Source: Dermabacter hominis NBRC 106157 (GTDB taxonomy: Bacteria > Actinomycetota > Actinomycetes > Actinomycetales > Dermabacteraceae). Taken from it: 33,195 nucleotides of DNA. The position numbers and the translations under genes were made by a program. A model generated the notes under the pieces. That model searched no databases. It worked only from the letters and a program-made list of their open reading frames with translations, and had not been told where the DNA came from. This document shows positions 1 to 8,623 of the stretch, piece by piece. Each line of letters starts with the position of its first letter. Position 1 is the first letter of the stretch. The stretch is from positions 1-33,195 of the forward strand of contig NZ_BCSI01000012.1 of NCBI RefSeq assembly GCF_001570785.1. Reading direction: 5' to 3'.

Positions 1-163
1 CCTCGGCCCAATAAACCCAGAAGCGGAAAAGACGGTCCTGCTAGAACCGCGAAACAAGGGGTTTCGAGAGTAAAACGCGGATATCCCTCGGAGGGTAACG
101 GCCACACTCGGTGCCGATTGAAGCCTCCAACCGCGAGGAAAGCGAAGTGCATAAAAGGGGTAG

Positions 164-199
164 CGAAAGGGGCCGCTTCGTGATGAAGCGGCCCCTTCG
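164..199 (-). terminator. Intrinsic terminator-like hairpin after the CAP lipoprotein gene
   Basis: An 11-bp perfect GC-rich stem (169-179 paired with 185-195) closes a 5-nt loop, and the pairing extends outward through A-T and G-C pairs with one bulge. It lies about 35 bases past the stop codon of the leftward lipoprotein gene. On the minus strand it is followed by a short T-containing run, so it probably ends that transcript. The rest of 1-231 shows no supported gene. Confidence 0.75.
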
Positions 200-231
200 A
201 AGGATCCCGTGCGGGAAGCGCAATCGTTAGA

Positions 232-2466
232 TCATTCCGCAGGGATCTCGTGGTAGGAGGTGAAATCCTTCTCGGTAGGCTCATCGGCCTCAACGCCGGC
301 CTCTGCCTTCGCTGCCTCATCGGCCTTAGCCTGAGCGTCCTTGAGGTCGTTCTCAGCCTTCAACGCGGCTTGGCTGTCAGCGCCGGCTTTCGACTCTGCT
401 TTACCCACAGCCTCGGTCTGCCTATCGACCTTAGCCTGCTGCGCAGCACGTGCCTTCTCAGCTTCGGGAGCGGCAGCTTCCGCATCAGCGAGTTCATGAT
501 CGGCGGTCGTCGAAGCCTCGGTGCTCTCGGTATTGCGCTGCTCAGCGTCCTGCTTAGCGGCTTCGGCGTCCGTGACTTCCTTCGCGCTCTTATCGGCTTC
601 GGCCTGCGCCTCGTCGACCTCGGTCCGAGCGTCAGCGATCTTGGAGTCGAGATCCTTGAGCTCCTCGATCTTTGGAGCGTCACTCAGTGAAGAGATGCGC
701 TCATCCACCCCGCGCTGCACACCCTTGGTGTAGTCGAGGCCTTCCTTACCGCCTTCCCACTTCTCATATTCGGTGGTATTGCGATCGTCGACCTCGTAGG
801 TGAGCTTCGAGCCGCCGGTGGCAGCGATTGCGCCGTCGGGCACGTACTCGCCTTCGAGATTCTCAGGCATCGCCTTCGACTTCGGCTCGCGGGTGTCGGA
901 GTTCGCGAGGCGTGCGTCCTCCTTGAGGTAGAAATTGTTCGTGCCGTACACCTGGCCGTCATCGCTCTTCGCAAGGCCGAGACCGGCGTGAGAGAACTGC
1001 TCTTCCAGCATGTTCGCGTTGTCGGCGTCGGAATCGTGCCACTTCTTAAACAGGTTGTCGGCGCATTCATCGACGCTGGACGCATCCAGGTCGCACGTCG
1101 CCTGAATGACGTTCTCGCCGCTGTAGCCAGCTTCGTCCTGGTTGGAGTGCTTGAGCTCCTTGCTCGAGGCCATGGTTGTGGACCATTTGGCAGCATTATC
1201 GTTGAATACAGGCGCGTAGACGAGCTCGTTCAGGCCGTTCTTTACGCGGTAGGCATTGATGCGTTCGGCGACGGCATCCGAAAGCGCACGGAGCTGCTTG
1301 TCCTCATCGAGCTGCGAGTAGACACTCGAGCTGTCCTGCTCGAGCTTTTCGCGCTTGTCCGAAAGCGCCGCAAGCTGCTTCGTGGCGGCGTCAAGCTTCC
1401 GATCAGCATCCTGCTTGGCCTTTTGAGCTGTGGCGAGCTTTGCGTCGGCGGCCTTAACATCAGCAGCAGCCTTCTCAGCCTCAACCTTGAGCTTAGCGGC
1501 GAGATCGCGCTTTGCCGCAAGATCGCCGTCACCCGGCATTGCCGCGATCAGCTCATCGAGCTTCGCCTTCTCCTGTTCGTAGGCAGCCCTCGATGCCTCG
1601 GCCTTTGCGCGCGAGGATTCTGCCTCACGGCGCGCCCTGTCGAGCTCGGTGTTGGCGCGAGCGGACGTGTCGCGAGCGGACTGGAGATTGTTGTTCCAAT
1701 CCTTGAGTGCGGCGTTGTAGCCTTCTTCGTCAAAAGCCGCGATGGTGACGGTCTTCTTTGGCTTGTTCGGCTTGCTCGGGTTGCTCGGGCGCTCCGGCTG
1801 GGAGGTGCCGTCCGACTTACCCGGCTTTTTGCCAGGCTTGCCCGAGTCGCCGCGGTGATCGGTTGGCTTTTTAGGCTCGGGAGCGGCGACGATCGTCCCG
1901 TTCTTCCCGCCGTCTGTGTTGTCGTTAGCCGGCTTCGGTGCCGCAGGTTTCGAGGCGGGATCGTCCTTGGCAGGAGTGGGGTTTTGGTCGGGGGTCTTTG
2001 CGGGCGGAATGGGCGTATCTGATTCGCCGCGAGCGAGCGCGGTGTCCGGGGTGATCTCAAAACCGGACTTGGCGTTGCCGCGACCATCTGAGGGGGCTTT
2101 GCCGGCGTTAAGCTCGGAGCTGTTGTCCATGCCGCTTCTGCCCGGTTCGCCGATGCGGCTGGCATCCTGACCGGAAGTACGGTTCTTCCTCCTCGCCCAC
2201 CGCTGGGCGAGAGACTCATTCGAGTGGTCTTCGTCTTCTTCCGATTGCGGCGATTCGGTTGCCCCAGCGCCAGAGCCCGCCTCGTTGCCGCTTGTACCGC
2301 TTGGTGACGTCGACGCGCTCGATGAGGAGTCGGCAGACGTCGACATACTCGGGGAAGGCCGCGAGGCGGCGTGGTTGGCCGCGCTTCCGCCCGAACATGC
2401 GGCTAGTAGCGACAAAGAAAGACCAAGGCCGATCACCGGCCCAAGCTTCTTACGGGTGAAGGTCAT
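232..2466 (-). CDS. Large coiled-coil lipoprotein with a central CAP (SCP/PR-1) domain
   Basis: A 744-residue secreted lipoprotein. Residues 1-24 form a lipoprotein signal peptide with lipobox LAAC and Cys24 as the lipidation site. Residues 25 to about 235 are a low-complexity Ser/Thr/Pro/Lys-rich tether. A long Ala/Lys/Glu coiled coil follows (about 240-385), then a CAP domain (about 393-515) recognised by INAYR, GENV and FSHAGLGLA with conserved His residues, and a second coiled coil (about 595-730). The family is extracellular; bacterial CAP proteins are poorly understood, so no catalytic role is claimed. The gene is monocistronic, with a terminator after it and a 265-base upstream region holding a half-site array and candidate promoter. 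The ATG is preceded by a weak AAAGAG ribosome site. The architecture suggests a wall-spanning protein presenting the CAP domain; that is inference. Confidence 0.9.
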   Translation of the reverse strand: MTFTRKKLGPVIGLGLSLSLLAACSGGSAANHAASRPSPSMSTSADSSSSASTSPSGTSGNEAGSGAGATESPQSEEDEDHSNESLAQRWARRKNRTSGQDASRIGEPGRSGMDNSSELNAGKAPSDGRGNAKSGFEITPDTALARGESDTPIPPAKTPDQNPTPAKDDPASKPAAPKPANDNTDGGKNGTIVAAPEPKKPTDHRGDSGKPGKKPGKSDGTSQPERPSNPSKPNKPKKTVTIAAFDEEGYNAALKDWNNNLQSARDTSARANTELDRARREAESSRAKAEASRAAYEQEKAKLDELIAAMPGDGDLAAKRDLAAKLKVEAEKAAADVKAADAKLATAQKAKQDADRKLDAATKQLAALSDKREKLEQDSSSVYSQLDEDKQLRALSDAVAERINAYRVKNGLNELVYAPVFNDNAAKWSTTMASSKELKHSNQDEAGYSGENVIQATCDLDASSVDECADNLFKKWHDSDADNANMLEEQFSHAGLGLAKSDDGQVYGTNNFYLKEDARLANSDTREPKSKAMPENLEGEYVPDGAIAATGGSKLTYEVDDRNTTEYEKWEGGKEGLDYTKGVQRGVDERISSLSDAPKIEELKDLDSKIADARTEVDEAQAEADKSAKEVTDAEAAKQDAEQRNTESTEASTTADHELADAEAAAPEAEKARAAQQAKVDRQTEAVGKAESKAGADSQAALKAENDLKDAQAKADEAAKAEAGVEADEPTEKDFTSYHEIPAE

Positions 2467-2589
2467 AGGGATTCTCTTTTCTGTTCGTCATGGTCGCCGC
2501 CGTTGAAATCAACCTGTGAGTCGCGCACCAGGGAACGCGGGAGTGGAAACGGTGGATCTGTGTCCGCTCATCGGCTTGGGCCGCTAGGG

Positions 2590-2618
2590 ATACTACTATC
2601 CGCGTATATTTTTACGTA
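2590..2618 (-). promoter_or_regulatory. Candidate promoter of the CAP lipoprotein gene
   Basis: On the minus strand TAGTAT (2595-2590) fits the actinobacterial -10 pattern TANNNT. TACGTA lies 17 bases upstream in the -35 position but is a poor match. It would give a leader of roughly 115 bases. This is pattern matching only. Confidence 0.35.
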
Positions 2619-2626
2619 GGCGAAGA

Positions 2627-2664
2627 GTGACGAGGGTGTTACAAAATCGTAACAATACGGTGAA
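2627..2664. promoter_or_regulatory. Array of four GTNAC-like half-sites at 11-bp spacing
   Basis: GTGAC at 2627, GTTAC at 2638, GTAAC at 2649 and GTGAA at 2660 start exactly 11 bases apart, each separated by 6 bases. The middle pair forms the inverted repeat TGTTAC-N6-GTAACA. GTNAC-N6 spacing resembles binding sites of OmpR-family regulators in actinobacteria (GlnR, MtrA). The array sits just upstream of the candidate -35 of the CAP lipoprotein gene, a typical activator position. The regulator's identity is inference. Confidence 0.5.
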
Positions 2665-2731
2665 CTTTGCTATCGCGCCGCGCGAGAGCCCCTGCGGACG
2701 GTCTACTCGGCGCAGATTTTAGGGGATTCAA

Positions 2732-3520
2732 TTAGGCCGGGTCGTCGGAGCGCGCCGTGACGATGATCGGCTCGCCCTTTGTCACGATAAGGGTGTGTTC
2801 AGCGTGGGCCCCTGTTGAACCGTCGCCCGATTCGACGGTCCAGCCATCACGCTCGGTGATGGTCATGACGTCGGTCGTCGGCGTCAAAAACGGTTCGACT
2901 GTGATTGCCATTCCCTCGCGGAGTTTCTGGCCGGTGCCCGGGGCGCCGAAATTCGGCACGAACGGCGCTTCGTGCATGGTGCGGCCAACGCCGTGGCCGC
3001 CAAACTCATGATTAATCGTGTAACCCAGCTCCGTAGCCCGGGTCTCAACCGCGTGGCCGATATCGCCCACGGTATTGCCCGCCCGGGCAGCACCAATACC
3101 TGCCCACATGACGCTTTCTGTATCGCGAATAAGTTTCAGGTGGTCCTCTCGCTGCTCGCCCACGACAATCGAGAGTGAAGAGTCAGCAACCCAGCCCTCG
3201 AGCTCGATCGCGAAGTCCATGGAAAGCAGGTCCCCGCTCTCCAAGGTGCGATCGTAGGGGCGGCCGTGAAGCACCGCGTTATTCACGCTCAGACAAATGA
3301 CTTTCCCGAACGGCGAAGCGCCGAAACTCGGGTGATAGTCGAGGTAGCACGATGTGGCGCCAGCCTCGCGAATCATGCGGTGGACTTCGGCATCAATCTC
3401 GAGAAGGTTGTCGCCTATGGACACGGTTCGACGAAGCGAGGAGAGCACGCCCGCAACGAACTCGCCGGCGGGGCGAATCTGTTCGGGGGTGGGGTAGCGG
3501 TGAGTGCGAAAGCCCCTCAT
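2732..3520 (-). CDS. map: Type I methionine aminopeptidase
   Basis: A 262-residue cytosolic metalloprotease that removes the initiator methionine from nascent proteins. All five metal ligands of the family are visible: Asp102 (MDFA), Asp113 (ADSS), His176 (GGHGVG), Glu209 (VEPF) and Glu241 (AEHT). The substrate-site His85 lies in VLHGRP. Length is normal for a type Ib enzyme without a zinc-finger extension. The ATG overlaps the ctaA stop codon (ATGA), and a GAAGGA ribosome site lies inside ctaA 9 bases upstream, so translation is probably coupled. Pairing of map with ctaA in one overlapping unit is unusual, since map often sits near ribosomal genes; a second map elsewhere is possible. Confidence 0.95.
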   Translation of the reverse strand: MRGFRTHRYPTPEQIRPAGEFVAGVLSSLRRTVSIGDNLLEIDAEVHRMIREAGATSCYLDYHPSFGASPFGKVICLSVNNAVLHGRPYDRTLESGDLLSMDFAIELEGWVADSSLSIVVGEQREDHLKLIRDTESVMWAGIGAARAGNTVGDIGHAVETRATELGYTINHEFGGHGVGRTMHEAPFVPNFGAPGTGQKLREGMAITVEPFLTPTTDVMTITERDGWTVESGDGSTGAHAEHTLIVTKGEPIIVTARSDDPA

Positions 3521-4485
3521 GACTGGGCATCCTTCGAGTAGTCGTCCGGGGCTGTGCCTTCACCGAGGGGGTACCACGTGAACAGGCTGGCGCCGAGCCA
3601 CGCAATACTCGCCGAAAGGAGCGCGGCTCCGAGCATGTGGAGTCCCACGAGAGCTTCGGGGAGTCCGGTGAAGTACTGGATATAACCAATCACGGCCTGG
3701 AGGAGCGTCACGATCGTGAGCGCGACAAGGGCCCTCTTTGATCGGGCGTGAGCTTTCGTCACCATGAGGACGATTGCCACGCCAAGCAGAAGGCCGCAGA
3801 ACAGCCACACGAAGTCGGCGTGGAGCCACGCAATTTTCGCGGGGTTAAAAGGGAAACGCTGTGGAGTATTGGCGTCACCGGAGTGGGGGCCCGAACCGGT
3901 CGTGAGGGTGCCGAGAATCAGCACGATAAATCCGACGGCAGCGAGCGGCCAATACACGAACTGTGCTCCGCGGTTCACGGCAAGCCTCGCGGAACCGTTG
4001 CCTTCATAAAGCCGGTACACCAGTACCGCGGAGGACGCCACGAGGATTGGCGAGACGATGAAGTGCACCGACACGAAAAACGGGTGCAAGTGCAAATACA
4101 CGACAAGCATGCCCCACACTGCCTGGAAAACGGTAAGGATGAGCGGAACCCAGGAAAGGCGCATAAACCCCTTGCCTTTGGTGCGCAGATGCTTGTAGGT
4201 CGCCACGAGCACGAGGATTGCGAACACGAGCAGCACGAGCGTGAGGGCACGGTTTCCATATTCGATGAAGGGTCGCAGCCCCGATTCGGGGTGATAACGA
4301 GGAGTGAACTCACCCGGCTCGCAGTACGGCCACGAAGAACACCCAAGCCCGGACTTCGTGAGACGCACGATGCCCCCGGTCGCAATAATGCCAATTTGGC
4401 ACGCGAGATTGATCCAAAAAATGGCCGTGATGCGGCGTTTGCGTTCCCGTGAAAGGGAGCTGGGGGTGTTCGTGTGTGCTGTCAT
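3517..4485 (-). CDS. ctaA: Haem A synthase (COX15/CtaA family)
   Basis: A 322-residue membrane protein with about eight transmembrane helices. The family oxidises haem O to haem A for cytochrome c oxidase. Early in the protein GGIVRLTKSGLGC and WPYC carry the conserved cysteine pair (Cys49, Cys55), and the first external loop has Glu75 in FIEYGNR. His residues in YLHLHPFF, FVSVHF, LHADFVW and GLHMLGA fit the family's haem-ligand helices. In the Bacillus enzyme the loop motif contains a His where Asn78 is found here. It lies 37 bases downstream of the ABC permease gene and overlaps map by 4 bases. No strong ribosome site precedes the ATG. The same ctaA-plus-ABC-exporter grouping is known next to the suf operon in mycobacteria. 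Confidence 0.92.
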   Translation of the reverse strand: MTAHTNTPSSLSRERKRRITAIFWINLACQIGIIATGGIVRLTKSGLGCSSWPYCEPGEFTPRYHPESGLRPFIEYGNRALTLVLLVFAILVLVATYKHLRTKGKGFMRLSWVPLILTVFQAVWGMLVVYLHLHPFFVSVHFIVSPILVASSAVLVYRLYEGNGSARLAVNRGAQFVYWPLAAVGFIVLILGTLTTGSGPHSGDANTPQRFPFNPAKIAWLHADFVWLFCGLLLGVAIVLMVTKAHARSKRALVALTIVTLLQAVIGYIQYFTGLPEALVGLHMLGAALLSASIAWLGASLFTWYPLGEGTAPDDYSKDAQS

Positions 4486-4522
4486 GCGCTCAGTGTAAGA
4501 AAGGCGGGGCGGGATCGGTGAA

Positions 4523-5314
4523 TCAGGCGCTCGTCCAGCGGAAGAATCTCACCGTCAGGCCCCCAAAGATCACGGCCCACAGGGCGAGGAGTCCGAGCGC
4601 GGTGAGGGAGGGGGCGTGCCCCGAAAGCGTCTCGGTTAGTGCGCTCGTCGCAGCAGCCGACGGCAACACTGAGACGAGAGTGTCGACTGGCGCGGGAAAT
4701 CCGTTCGCGGGGATCGCCACCCCGCCGACGGCGATAAAGAGAATAAAAATGATGTTTGACAGCGCGAGTACGGCCTCAGTGCGAAGCGTGCCGGCGATCA
4801 AAAGACCGAGCCCCCCGAAGGCGCACGTGGCAAGAATCCACACGGGAATCGACCACAGGATTTCACCAGCGGTGGGCCGCCACCCAAGTGCGAACGACAG
4901 GGTGCCGAGCACAACGATCTGCAAGATGTGCACGATCGCTATCGCACCCAACTTGCCAAGCATGTAGCCACCGCGACCGAGAGGTGTCGTGGCGATCCAG
5001 CGCAGCACCCCATTTCGACGGTCGAAGCCGGTGGCGATTGCCTGTGAGGTGAGGGAAGTGGCAATGATGGCGGTTACCGCTGTCGCGGCAACGGCGTCGG
5101 TCATTGACGGCGACTTGCCGCCAAAAAGAGCGGGCGAAACGGGGATGAACCGCAGGCCAAGAAGAACCATTGCAGGCAGCATGAGCGAAACCATGAGCTG
5201 CTCTCCGTTGGTGAGAATCGCTCGTGCTTCAAGTTGTGCGTGCGCAGCGATGCGCCGAGGGGTGCGGGCAGCGCGGCGCGAATCGGACATTACCGAGTGC
5301 GGGTCCGTGCTCAC
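4523..5314 (-). CDS. ABC-2 type transporter permease
   Basis: A 263-residue integral membrane protein with about six hydrophobic segments, starting after a basic cytoplasmic N-terminus. It has the long final hydrophobic pair with a Gly/Pro-rich hairpin (AVGGVAIPANGFPAPVDTL) typical of ABC-2 export permeases. It starts at GTG with AAAGGAG 5 bases upstream, and its GTGA overlaps the ATPase stop codon, so the two are translated together as one exporter. The substrate is unknown. Adjacency to ctaA and the suf operon is conserved with mycobacteria (the Rv1456c-Rv1458c region), where these genes have been labelled antibiotic or unknown exporter. A role linked to respiration is possible but unproven. 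Confidence 0.88.
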   Translation of the reverse strand: MSTDPHSVMSDSRRAARTPRRIAAHAQLEARAILTNGEQLMVSLMLPAMVLLGLRFIPVSPALFGGKSPSMTDAVAATAVTAIIATSLTSQAIATGFDRRNGVLRWIATTPLGRGGYMLGKLGAIAIVHILQIVVLGTLSFALGWRPTAGEILWSIPVWILATCAFGGLGLLIAGTLRTEAVLALSNIIFILFIAVGGVAIPANGFPAPVDTLVSVLPSAAATSALTETLSGHAPSLTALGLLALWAVIFGGLTVRFFRWTSA

Positions 5315-6207
5315 TTCGTCTCCTTTGCTCGTGTGCTCGACAGCGATACGAGGATGTCCTCGAGGGAATCGGGGACGTGTTCGATGGCGAGAGTGACCCC
5401 TTGGATTTCGGCGGCGTTACGTACTGCCTGTTCAAACGCCACGAGGCGCTCCTCCGAAGGGGCACTCGCAGCAATATCGATCGAGAGTGGGGACTGGCTC
5501 CCGAGCGTGCGTTCGACGTCGGCGAGGGTGCCGTCGGCCTTCACGGAGCCTTCGGCGATGACGATGACGCGATCTGCGAGCGAGGCGATGTCGTCGAGCG
5601 CGTGAGAGGTGAGGATGACTGCGGCGCCCCGCTCCGCTTCGGCTCGGATAAGCTCTCGCGTGCGCCGCTTGACCGCGACATCCATGCCAGCGGTCGGTTC
5701 GTCGAGAAAAAGAACGTCGGGCATACCGAGCAGTGAAAGTGCGAGGCTCAAACGCTGCCGTTGACCGCCGGAGAGTCGGCGCACGAGGGTCGATGAGAAA
5801 GCATCAATGCCGAGTTCGTGGGAAAGGGCGCGCCAATCCCGGGGCCGCGCGTAGAGAGATGAGGCGTAGGCGAGAAGCTGCGCTGGGGTGGCTCCTGAGG
5901 TGAGGCCGCCGTCCTGAAGCATGACGCCGACCCGAGCGCGAGTCTCGGCGTCGTGAGTGAGAGGGTTGGCGCCAAGCAGGCGCACTTCGCCTCCGTCGGG
6001 GGAGAGGAGCCCGGTCGCGCACGCGATCGTTGTGGATTTGCCGGCGCCGTTTGGGCCCAGTAGCGCGGTGATCTCCCCGAAGTTCGCCGAGAGACTCACG
6101 TTTTCGCACGCCGTGACGGAACCGAATTGTTTACGCAGGTTGGTGATGTCGAGTGCCGGCGGTGGTGTGGCCGATCGCCCGGCTGCGGTCGAAGTGTGAG
6201 TGCCCAT
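5311..6207 (-). CDS. ABC transporter ATP-binding protein
   Basis: A 298-residue nucleotide-binding subunit. Walker A is GPNGAGKST (51-59), the signature is LSGGQRQR (145-152), Walker B is VLFLDEPTAGMD (165-176), and the H-loop His is at 202. About 80 C-terminal residues after the NBD are typical of DrrA/CcmA-like exporter ATPases. It overlaps the downstream permease gene by 4 bases and opens the leftward operon to permease, ctaA and map. No Shine-Dalgarno sequence is visible before the ATG, so the transcript may be leaderless or the start may be slightly off. The substrate cannot be deduced. Confidence 0.92.
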   Translation of the reverse strand: MGTHTSTAAGRSATPPPALDITNLRKQFGSVTACENVSLSANFGEITALLGPNGAGKSTTIACATGLLSPDGGEVRLLGANPLTHDAETRARVGVMLQDGGLTSGATPAQLLAYASSLYARPRDWRALSHELGIDAFSSTLVRRLSGGQRQRLSLALSLLGMPDVLFLDEPTAGMDVAVKRRTRELIRAEAERGAAVILTSHALDDIASLADRVIVIAEGSVKADGTLADVERTLGSQSPLSIDIAASAPSEERLVAFEQAVRNAAEIQGVTLAIEHVPDSLEDILVSLSSTRAKETK

Positions 6208-6351
6208 GGCACATCATGGTAGTGCGCGCGCAGCCGCGTAGAGGGGCGGGAGGGGGCCGACGGTCGGCTGGCTTTCGCGATGTGTGTGACATACGCCGCG
6301 CTCTGCCGGGACTTAGGTAACCCTCTCTATCTTTTCGAAACTCACGGTTTG

Positions 6352-6387
6352 TAGAATCGCAACGTCCACCGGTTTGGCGAAAGGAGG
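6352..6387 (+). promoter_or_regulatory. sufR -10 element and ribosome-binding site
   Basis: TAGAAT (6352-6357) matches the TANNNT -10 pattern, and AAGGAGG (6381-6387) stands 5 bases before the GTG start of sufR. No convincing -35 is seen. The 185-base gap 6208-6392 separates the divergent ABC ATPase and sufR. It also contains a small inverted repeat, ATGT-N5-ACAT, at 6280-6292. SufR proteins are known to regulate their own operon, so an operator is expected here, but I cannot assign it. Confidence 0.45.
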
Positions 6388-6392
6388 ATGTC

Positions 6393-7199
6393 GTGAATAC
6401 TCGCACCGAAGCGTCCGCCAATGATTCGACGCGCGAACGCCTCATCGAGGCTATTAGTATCGACGGTCCCATCGCCGCAGGCGACCTCGCCGAACGTTTT
6501 CACCTCACCGGCGCTGCCGTCCGTCGGCACCTATCCCAATTGCACGCCGAGGGCATCATTGAGGAAAAGGGATCGTCCCACAGGCCCCGAGGGCGGGGGC
6601 GCCCGCGCAAAGAGTTCGTGCTCGCCGCGACCGCACCAGAGGCTGATGCAGCCTCGAGAGAGTGCGAAAGCCTCGCACTGCTGGCGATGAAAGAACTCGA
6701 ACGCGCTGGCGGGCACGAGGCCCTCGTTGCGCTCGCGAAGGCGCGCACCGCCGAGTGGGAGGCGGAGTTCGAGCGGCGCTATGCGCGTGAAAGCGATAAA
6801 GGTGAGGTGACGCCGGCGCGCCGCGTGCGCCTCGTGATCGACCTTCTCAAGGAACTCGGCTATGCCGCATCGCTCAGGCCGGTCACGGTGAGCGTCGGCT
6901 CTCCCGGGCGAGACGGTGCCCCGTCGCGGACCCTCACGACGGTGCAGATGTGCCAGGGACGCTGCCCGGTCCAAGACATCGCCGCGAAGCACCCGGAGCT
7001 GTGCGAGGTTGAAACGGCTGCGCTTTCGAGAATGCTCGGCGTTCCCGTTCAGCGCCTCGCGACTCGAGCGGCGGGTGCGCACGTGTGCACCACCCACTTA
7101 ACCCCGGCCATGAGCACGGCAATTGCCGAGTCCATGGCCGAAGGGGAACTTGCCTCGGACGTCACCACAGATTTGCTCACAGAAGGAAGGAAGCCATGA
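6393..7199 (+). CDS. sufR: SufR-type Fe-S cluster-sensing transcriptional regulator
   Basis: A 268-residue DNA-binding repressor at the head of the suf operon. The N-terminal winged helix (about 15-75: [21 protein letters not shown]) is followed by a basic segment and a helical domain. The C-terminal sensor region carries cysteines 187, 191, 204 and 232, in MCQGRC, ELCE and HVCTTH; this arrangement binds an Fe-S cluster in SufR proteins. The GTG start is chosen for its AAGGAGG site 5 bases upstream. Its stop overlaps the sufB ATG (ATGA). SufR lets the cell raise Fe-S assembly when clusters are lost, by derepressing this operon; that is family knowledge. Confidence 0.93.
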   Translation: MNTRTEASANDSTRERLIEAISIDGPIAAGDLAERFHLTGAAVRRHLSQLHAEGIIEEKGSSHRPRGRGRPRKEFVLAATAPEADAASRECESLALLAMKELERAGGHEALVALAKARTAEWEAEFERRYARESDKGEVTPARRVRLVIDLLKELGYAASLRPVTVSVGSPGRDGAPSRTLTTVQMCQGRCPVQDIAAKHPELCEVETAALSRMLGVPVQRLATRAAGAHVCTTHLTPAMSTAIAESMAEGELASDVTTDLLTEGRKP

Positions 7200-8623
7200 C
7201 GACTGCACCAGAGCAGCTCAGTCAGGACGAGATCATCGCGTCGATCGGCAGCTACGAATATGGCTGGCACGATTCGGATTCCGCCGGCGCCACTGCTCAG
7301 CGAGGGCTGAGCGAAGAAGTCGTGCGCAACATCTCGCACCTGAAGAACGAGCCCGAATGGATGCTCAAGCGCCGCCTGCGCGCACTCTCGCTCTTTGAAA
7401 AGAAGCCGCTTCCCACGTGGGGCGCCGATCTAAGCGAGATCGATTTCGACAACATCAAGTATTTTGTGCGCTCGACAGAGGGGCAGGCGAAGAGCTGGGA
7501 AGACCTGCCTGAAGACATCAAGGCGACCTATGATCGCCTTGGTATCCCCGAGGCAGAAAAGGAACGCCTCGTCGCCGGCGTCGCCGCTCAGTATGAGTCC
7601 GAGGTCGTGTACCACCAGATCCGCGAGGATCTCGAAAAACAGGGCGTCATCTTCGTCGACACCGACACGGGCCTTCGCGAGTACCCCGAGATCTTCGAGG
7701 AGTACTTCGGCACCGTGATTCCTGCCGGCGACAACAAGTTCGCGGCGCTCAACACCGCGGTGTGGTCGGGCGGCTCATTCGTGTACGTTCCGAAGGGCGT
7801 CCACGTGGAAATCCCGCTCCAGGCCTATTTCCGCATCAATACCGAGAACATGGGGCAGTTCGAGCGCACGCTCATCATTGCCGACGAGGGCTCGTATGTG
7901 CACTACGTCGAAGGTTGCACGGCGCCGATCTACAAGTCTGACTCGCTCCACTCCGCGGTCGTTGAGATCGTCGTGAAAAAGGATGCGCGCGTTCGCTACA
8001 CGACCATTCAGAACTGGTCGAGCAACGTGTACAACCTCGTCACGAAGCGCACGACCGTCGAAGAGGGCGGAACGATGGAATGGGTCGATGGCAACATCGG
8101 TTCAAAGGTCACGATGAAGTACCCCGCGGTGTGGCTCCAGGGTGAGCACGCGCGCGGCGAGACTCTCTCGATCGCCTTCGCGGGCGAGGGGCAGCACCAA
8201 GACACCGGCTCGAAGATGGTCCACATGGCGCCCCACACCTCGAGTTCGATCGTGTCGAAGTCGGTTTCTCGCGGTGGCGGCCGTTCCTCGTATCGCGGCC
8301 TCGTCCAGGTCAACGAGGGTGCGCACCACTCCGCCTCGAATGTGCTTTGCGATGCGCTCCTTGTCGATCAGGTTTCTCGAACCGATACCTATCCATACGT
8401 CGACGTTCGCGTGGATGACGTACAGATGGGACACGAGGCAACGGTGTCCAAGGTCAGCGAAGAGCAGCTGTTCTACCTCATGAGTCGCGGCCTCGAGGAA
8501 ACCGAGGCAATGGCGATGATCGTGCGCGGATTTATCGAGCCGATCGCGCGTGAGCTCCCCATGGAATACGCGCTCGAGCTCAACCGCCTCATTGAACTGC
8601 AGATGGAAGGAGCCGTGGGTTAA
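7196..8623 (+). CDS. sufB: Fe-S cluster assembly scaffold SufB
   Basis: A 475-residue component of the SufBCD scaffold on which Fe-S clusters are built. The internal ATG at 7196 is the proper start: it has AAGGAAGG just upstream, overlaps the sufR stop by ATGA, and begins a normal-length SufB. The conserved C-terminal core includes [15 protein letters not shown], with Cys385 at the position of the key core cysteine, and [20 protein letters not shown]. The mycobacterial SufB gene is interrupted by an intein, but this one is continuous. It abuts sufD with a one-base TAATG overlap. Confidence 0.97.
   Translation: MTTAPEQLSQDEIIASIGSYEYGWHDSDSAGATAQRGLSEEVVRNISHLKNEPEWMLKRRLRALSLFEKKPLPTWGADLSEIDFDNIKYFVRSTEGQAKSWEDLPEDIKATYDRLGIPEAEKERLVAGVAAQYESEVVYHQIREDLEKQGVIFVDTDTGLREYPEIFEEYFGTVIPAGDNKFAALNTAVWSGGSFVYVPKGVHVEIPLQAYFRINTENMGQFERTLIIADEGSYVHYVEGCTAPIYKSDSLHSAVVEIVVKKDARVRYTTIQNWSSNVYNLVTKRTTVEEGGTMEWVDGNIGSKVTMKYPAVWLQGEHARGETLSIAFAGEGQHQDTGSKMVHMAPHTSSSIVSKSVSRGGGRSSYRGLVQVNEGAHHSASNVLCDALLVDQVSRTDTYPYVDVRVDDVQMGHEATVSKVSEEQLFYLMSRGLEETEAMAMIVRGFIEPIARELPMEYALELNRLIELQMEGAVG

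Noticed and set aside
41-223. Leftward 60-codon frame at the left edge
   Set aside because: It runs through the lipoprotein gene's terminator hairpin, has no ribosome site, and its Arg/Ser/Leu-rich product resembles nothing.
988-2022. Long rightward frame (344 codons) across the CAP lipoprotein gene
   Set aside because: Antisense shadow of a GC-rich gene; no family similarity and no ribosome site, while the leftward frame has a signal peptide and a CAP domain.
6280-6292. ATGT-N5-ACAT inverted repeat as a SufR operator
   Set aside because: Arms of four bases are expected by chance, and it does not clearly match any SufR site I know.
7196-8623. Intein in SufB, as in M. tuberculosis
   Set aside because: The protein is continuous at 475 residues with no splicing-domain motifs.
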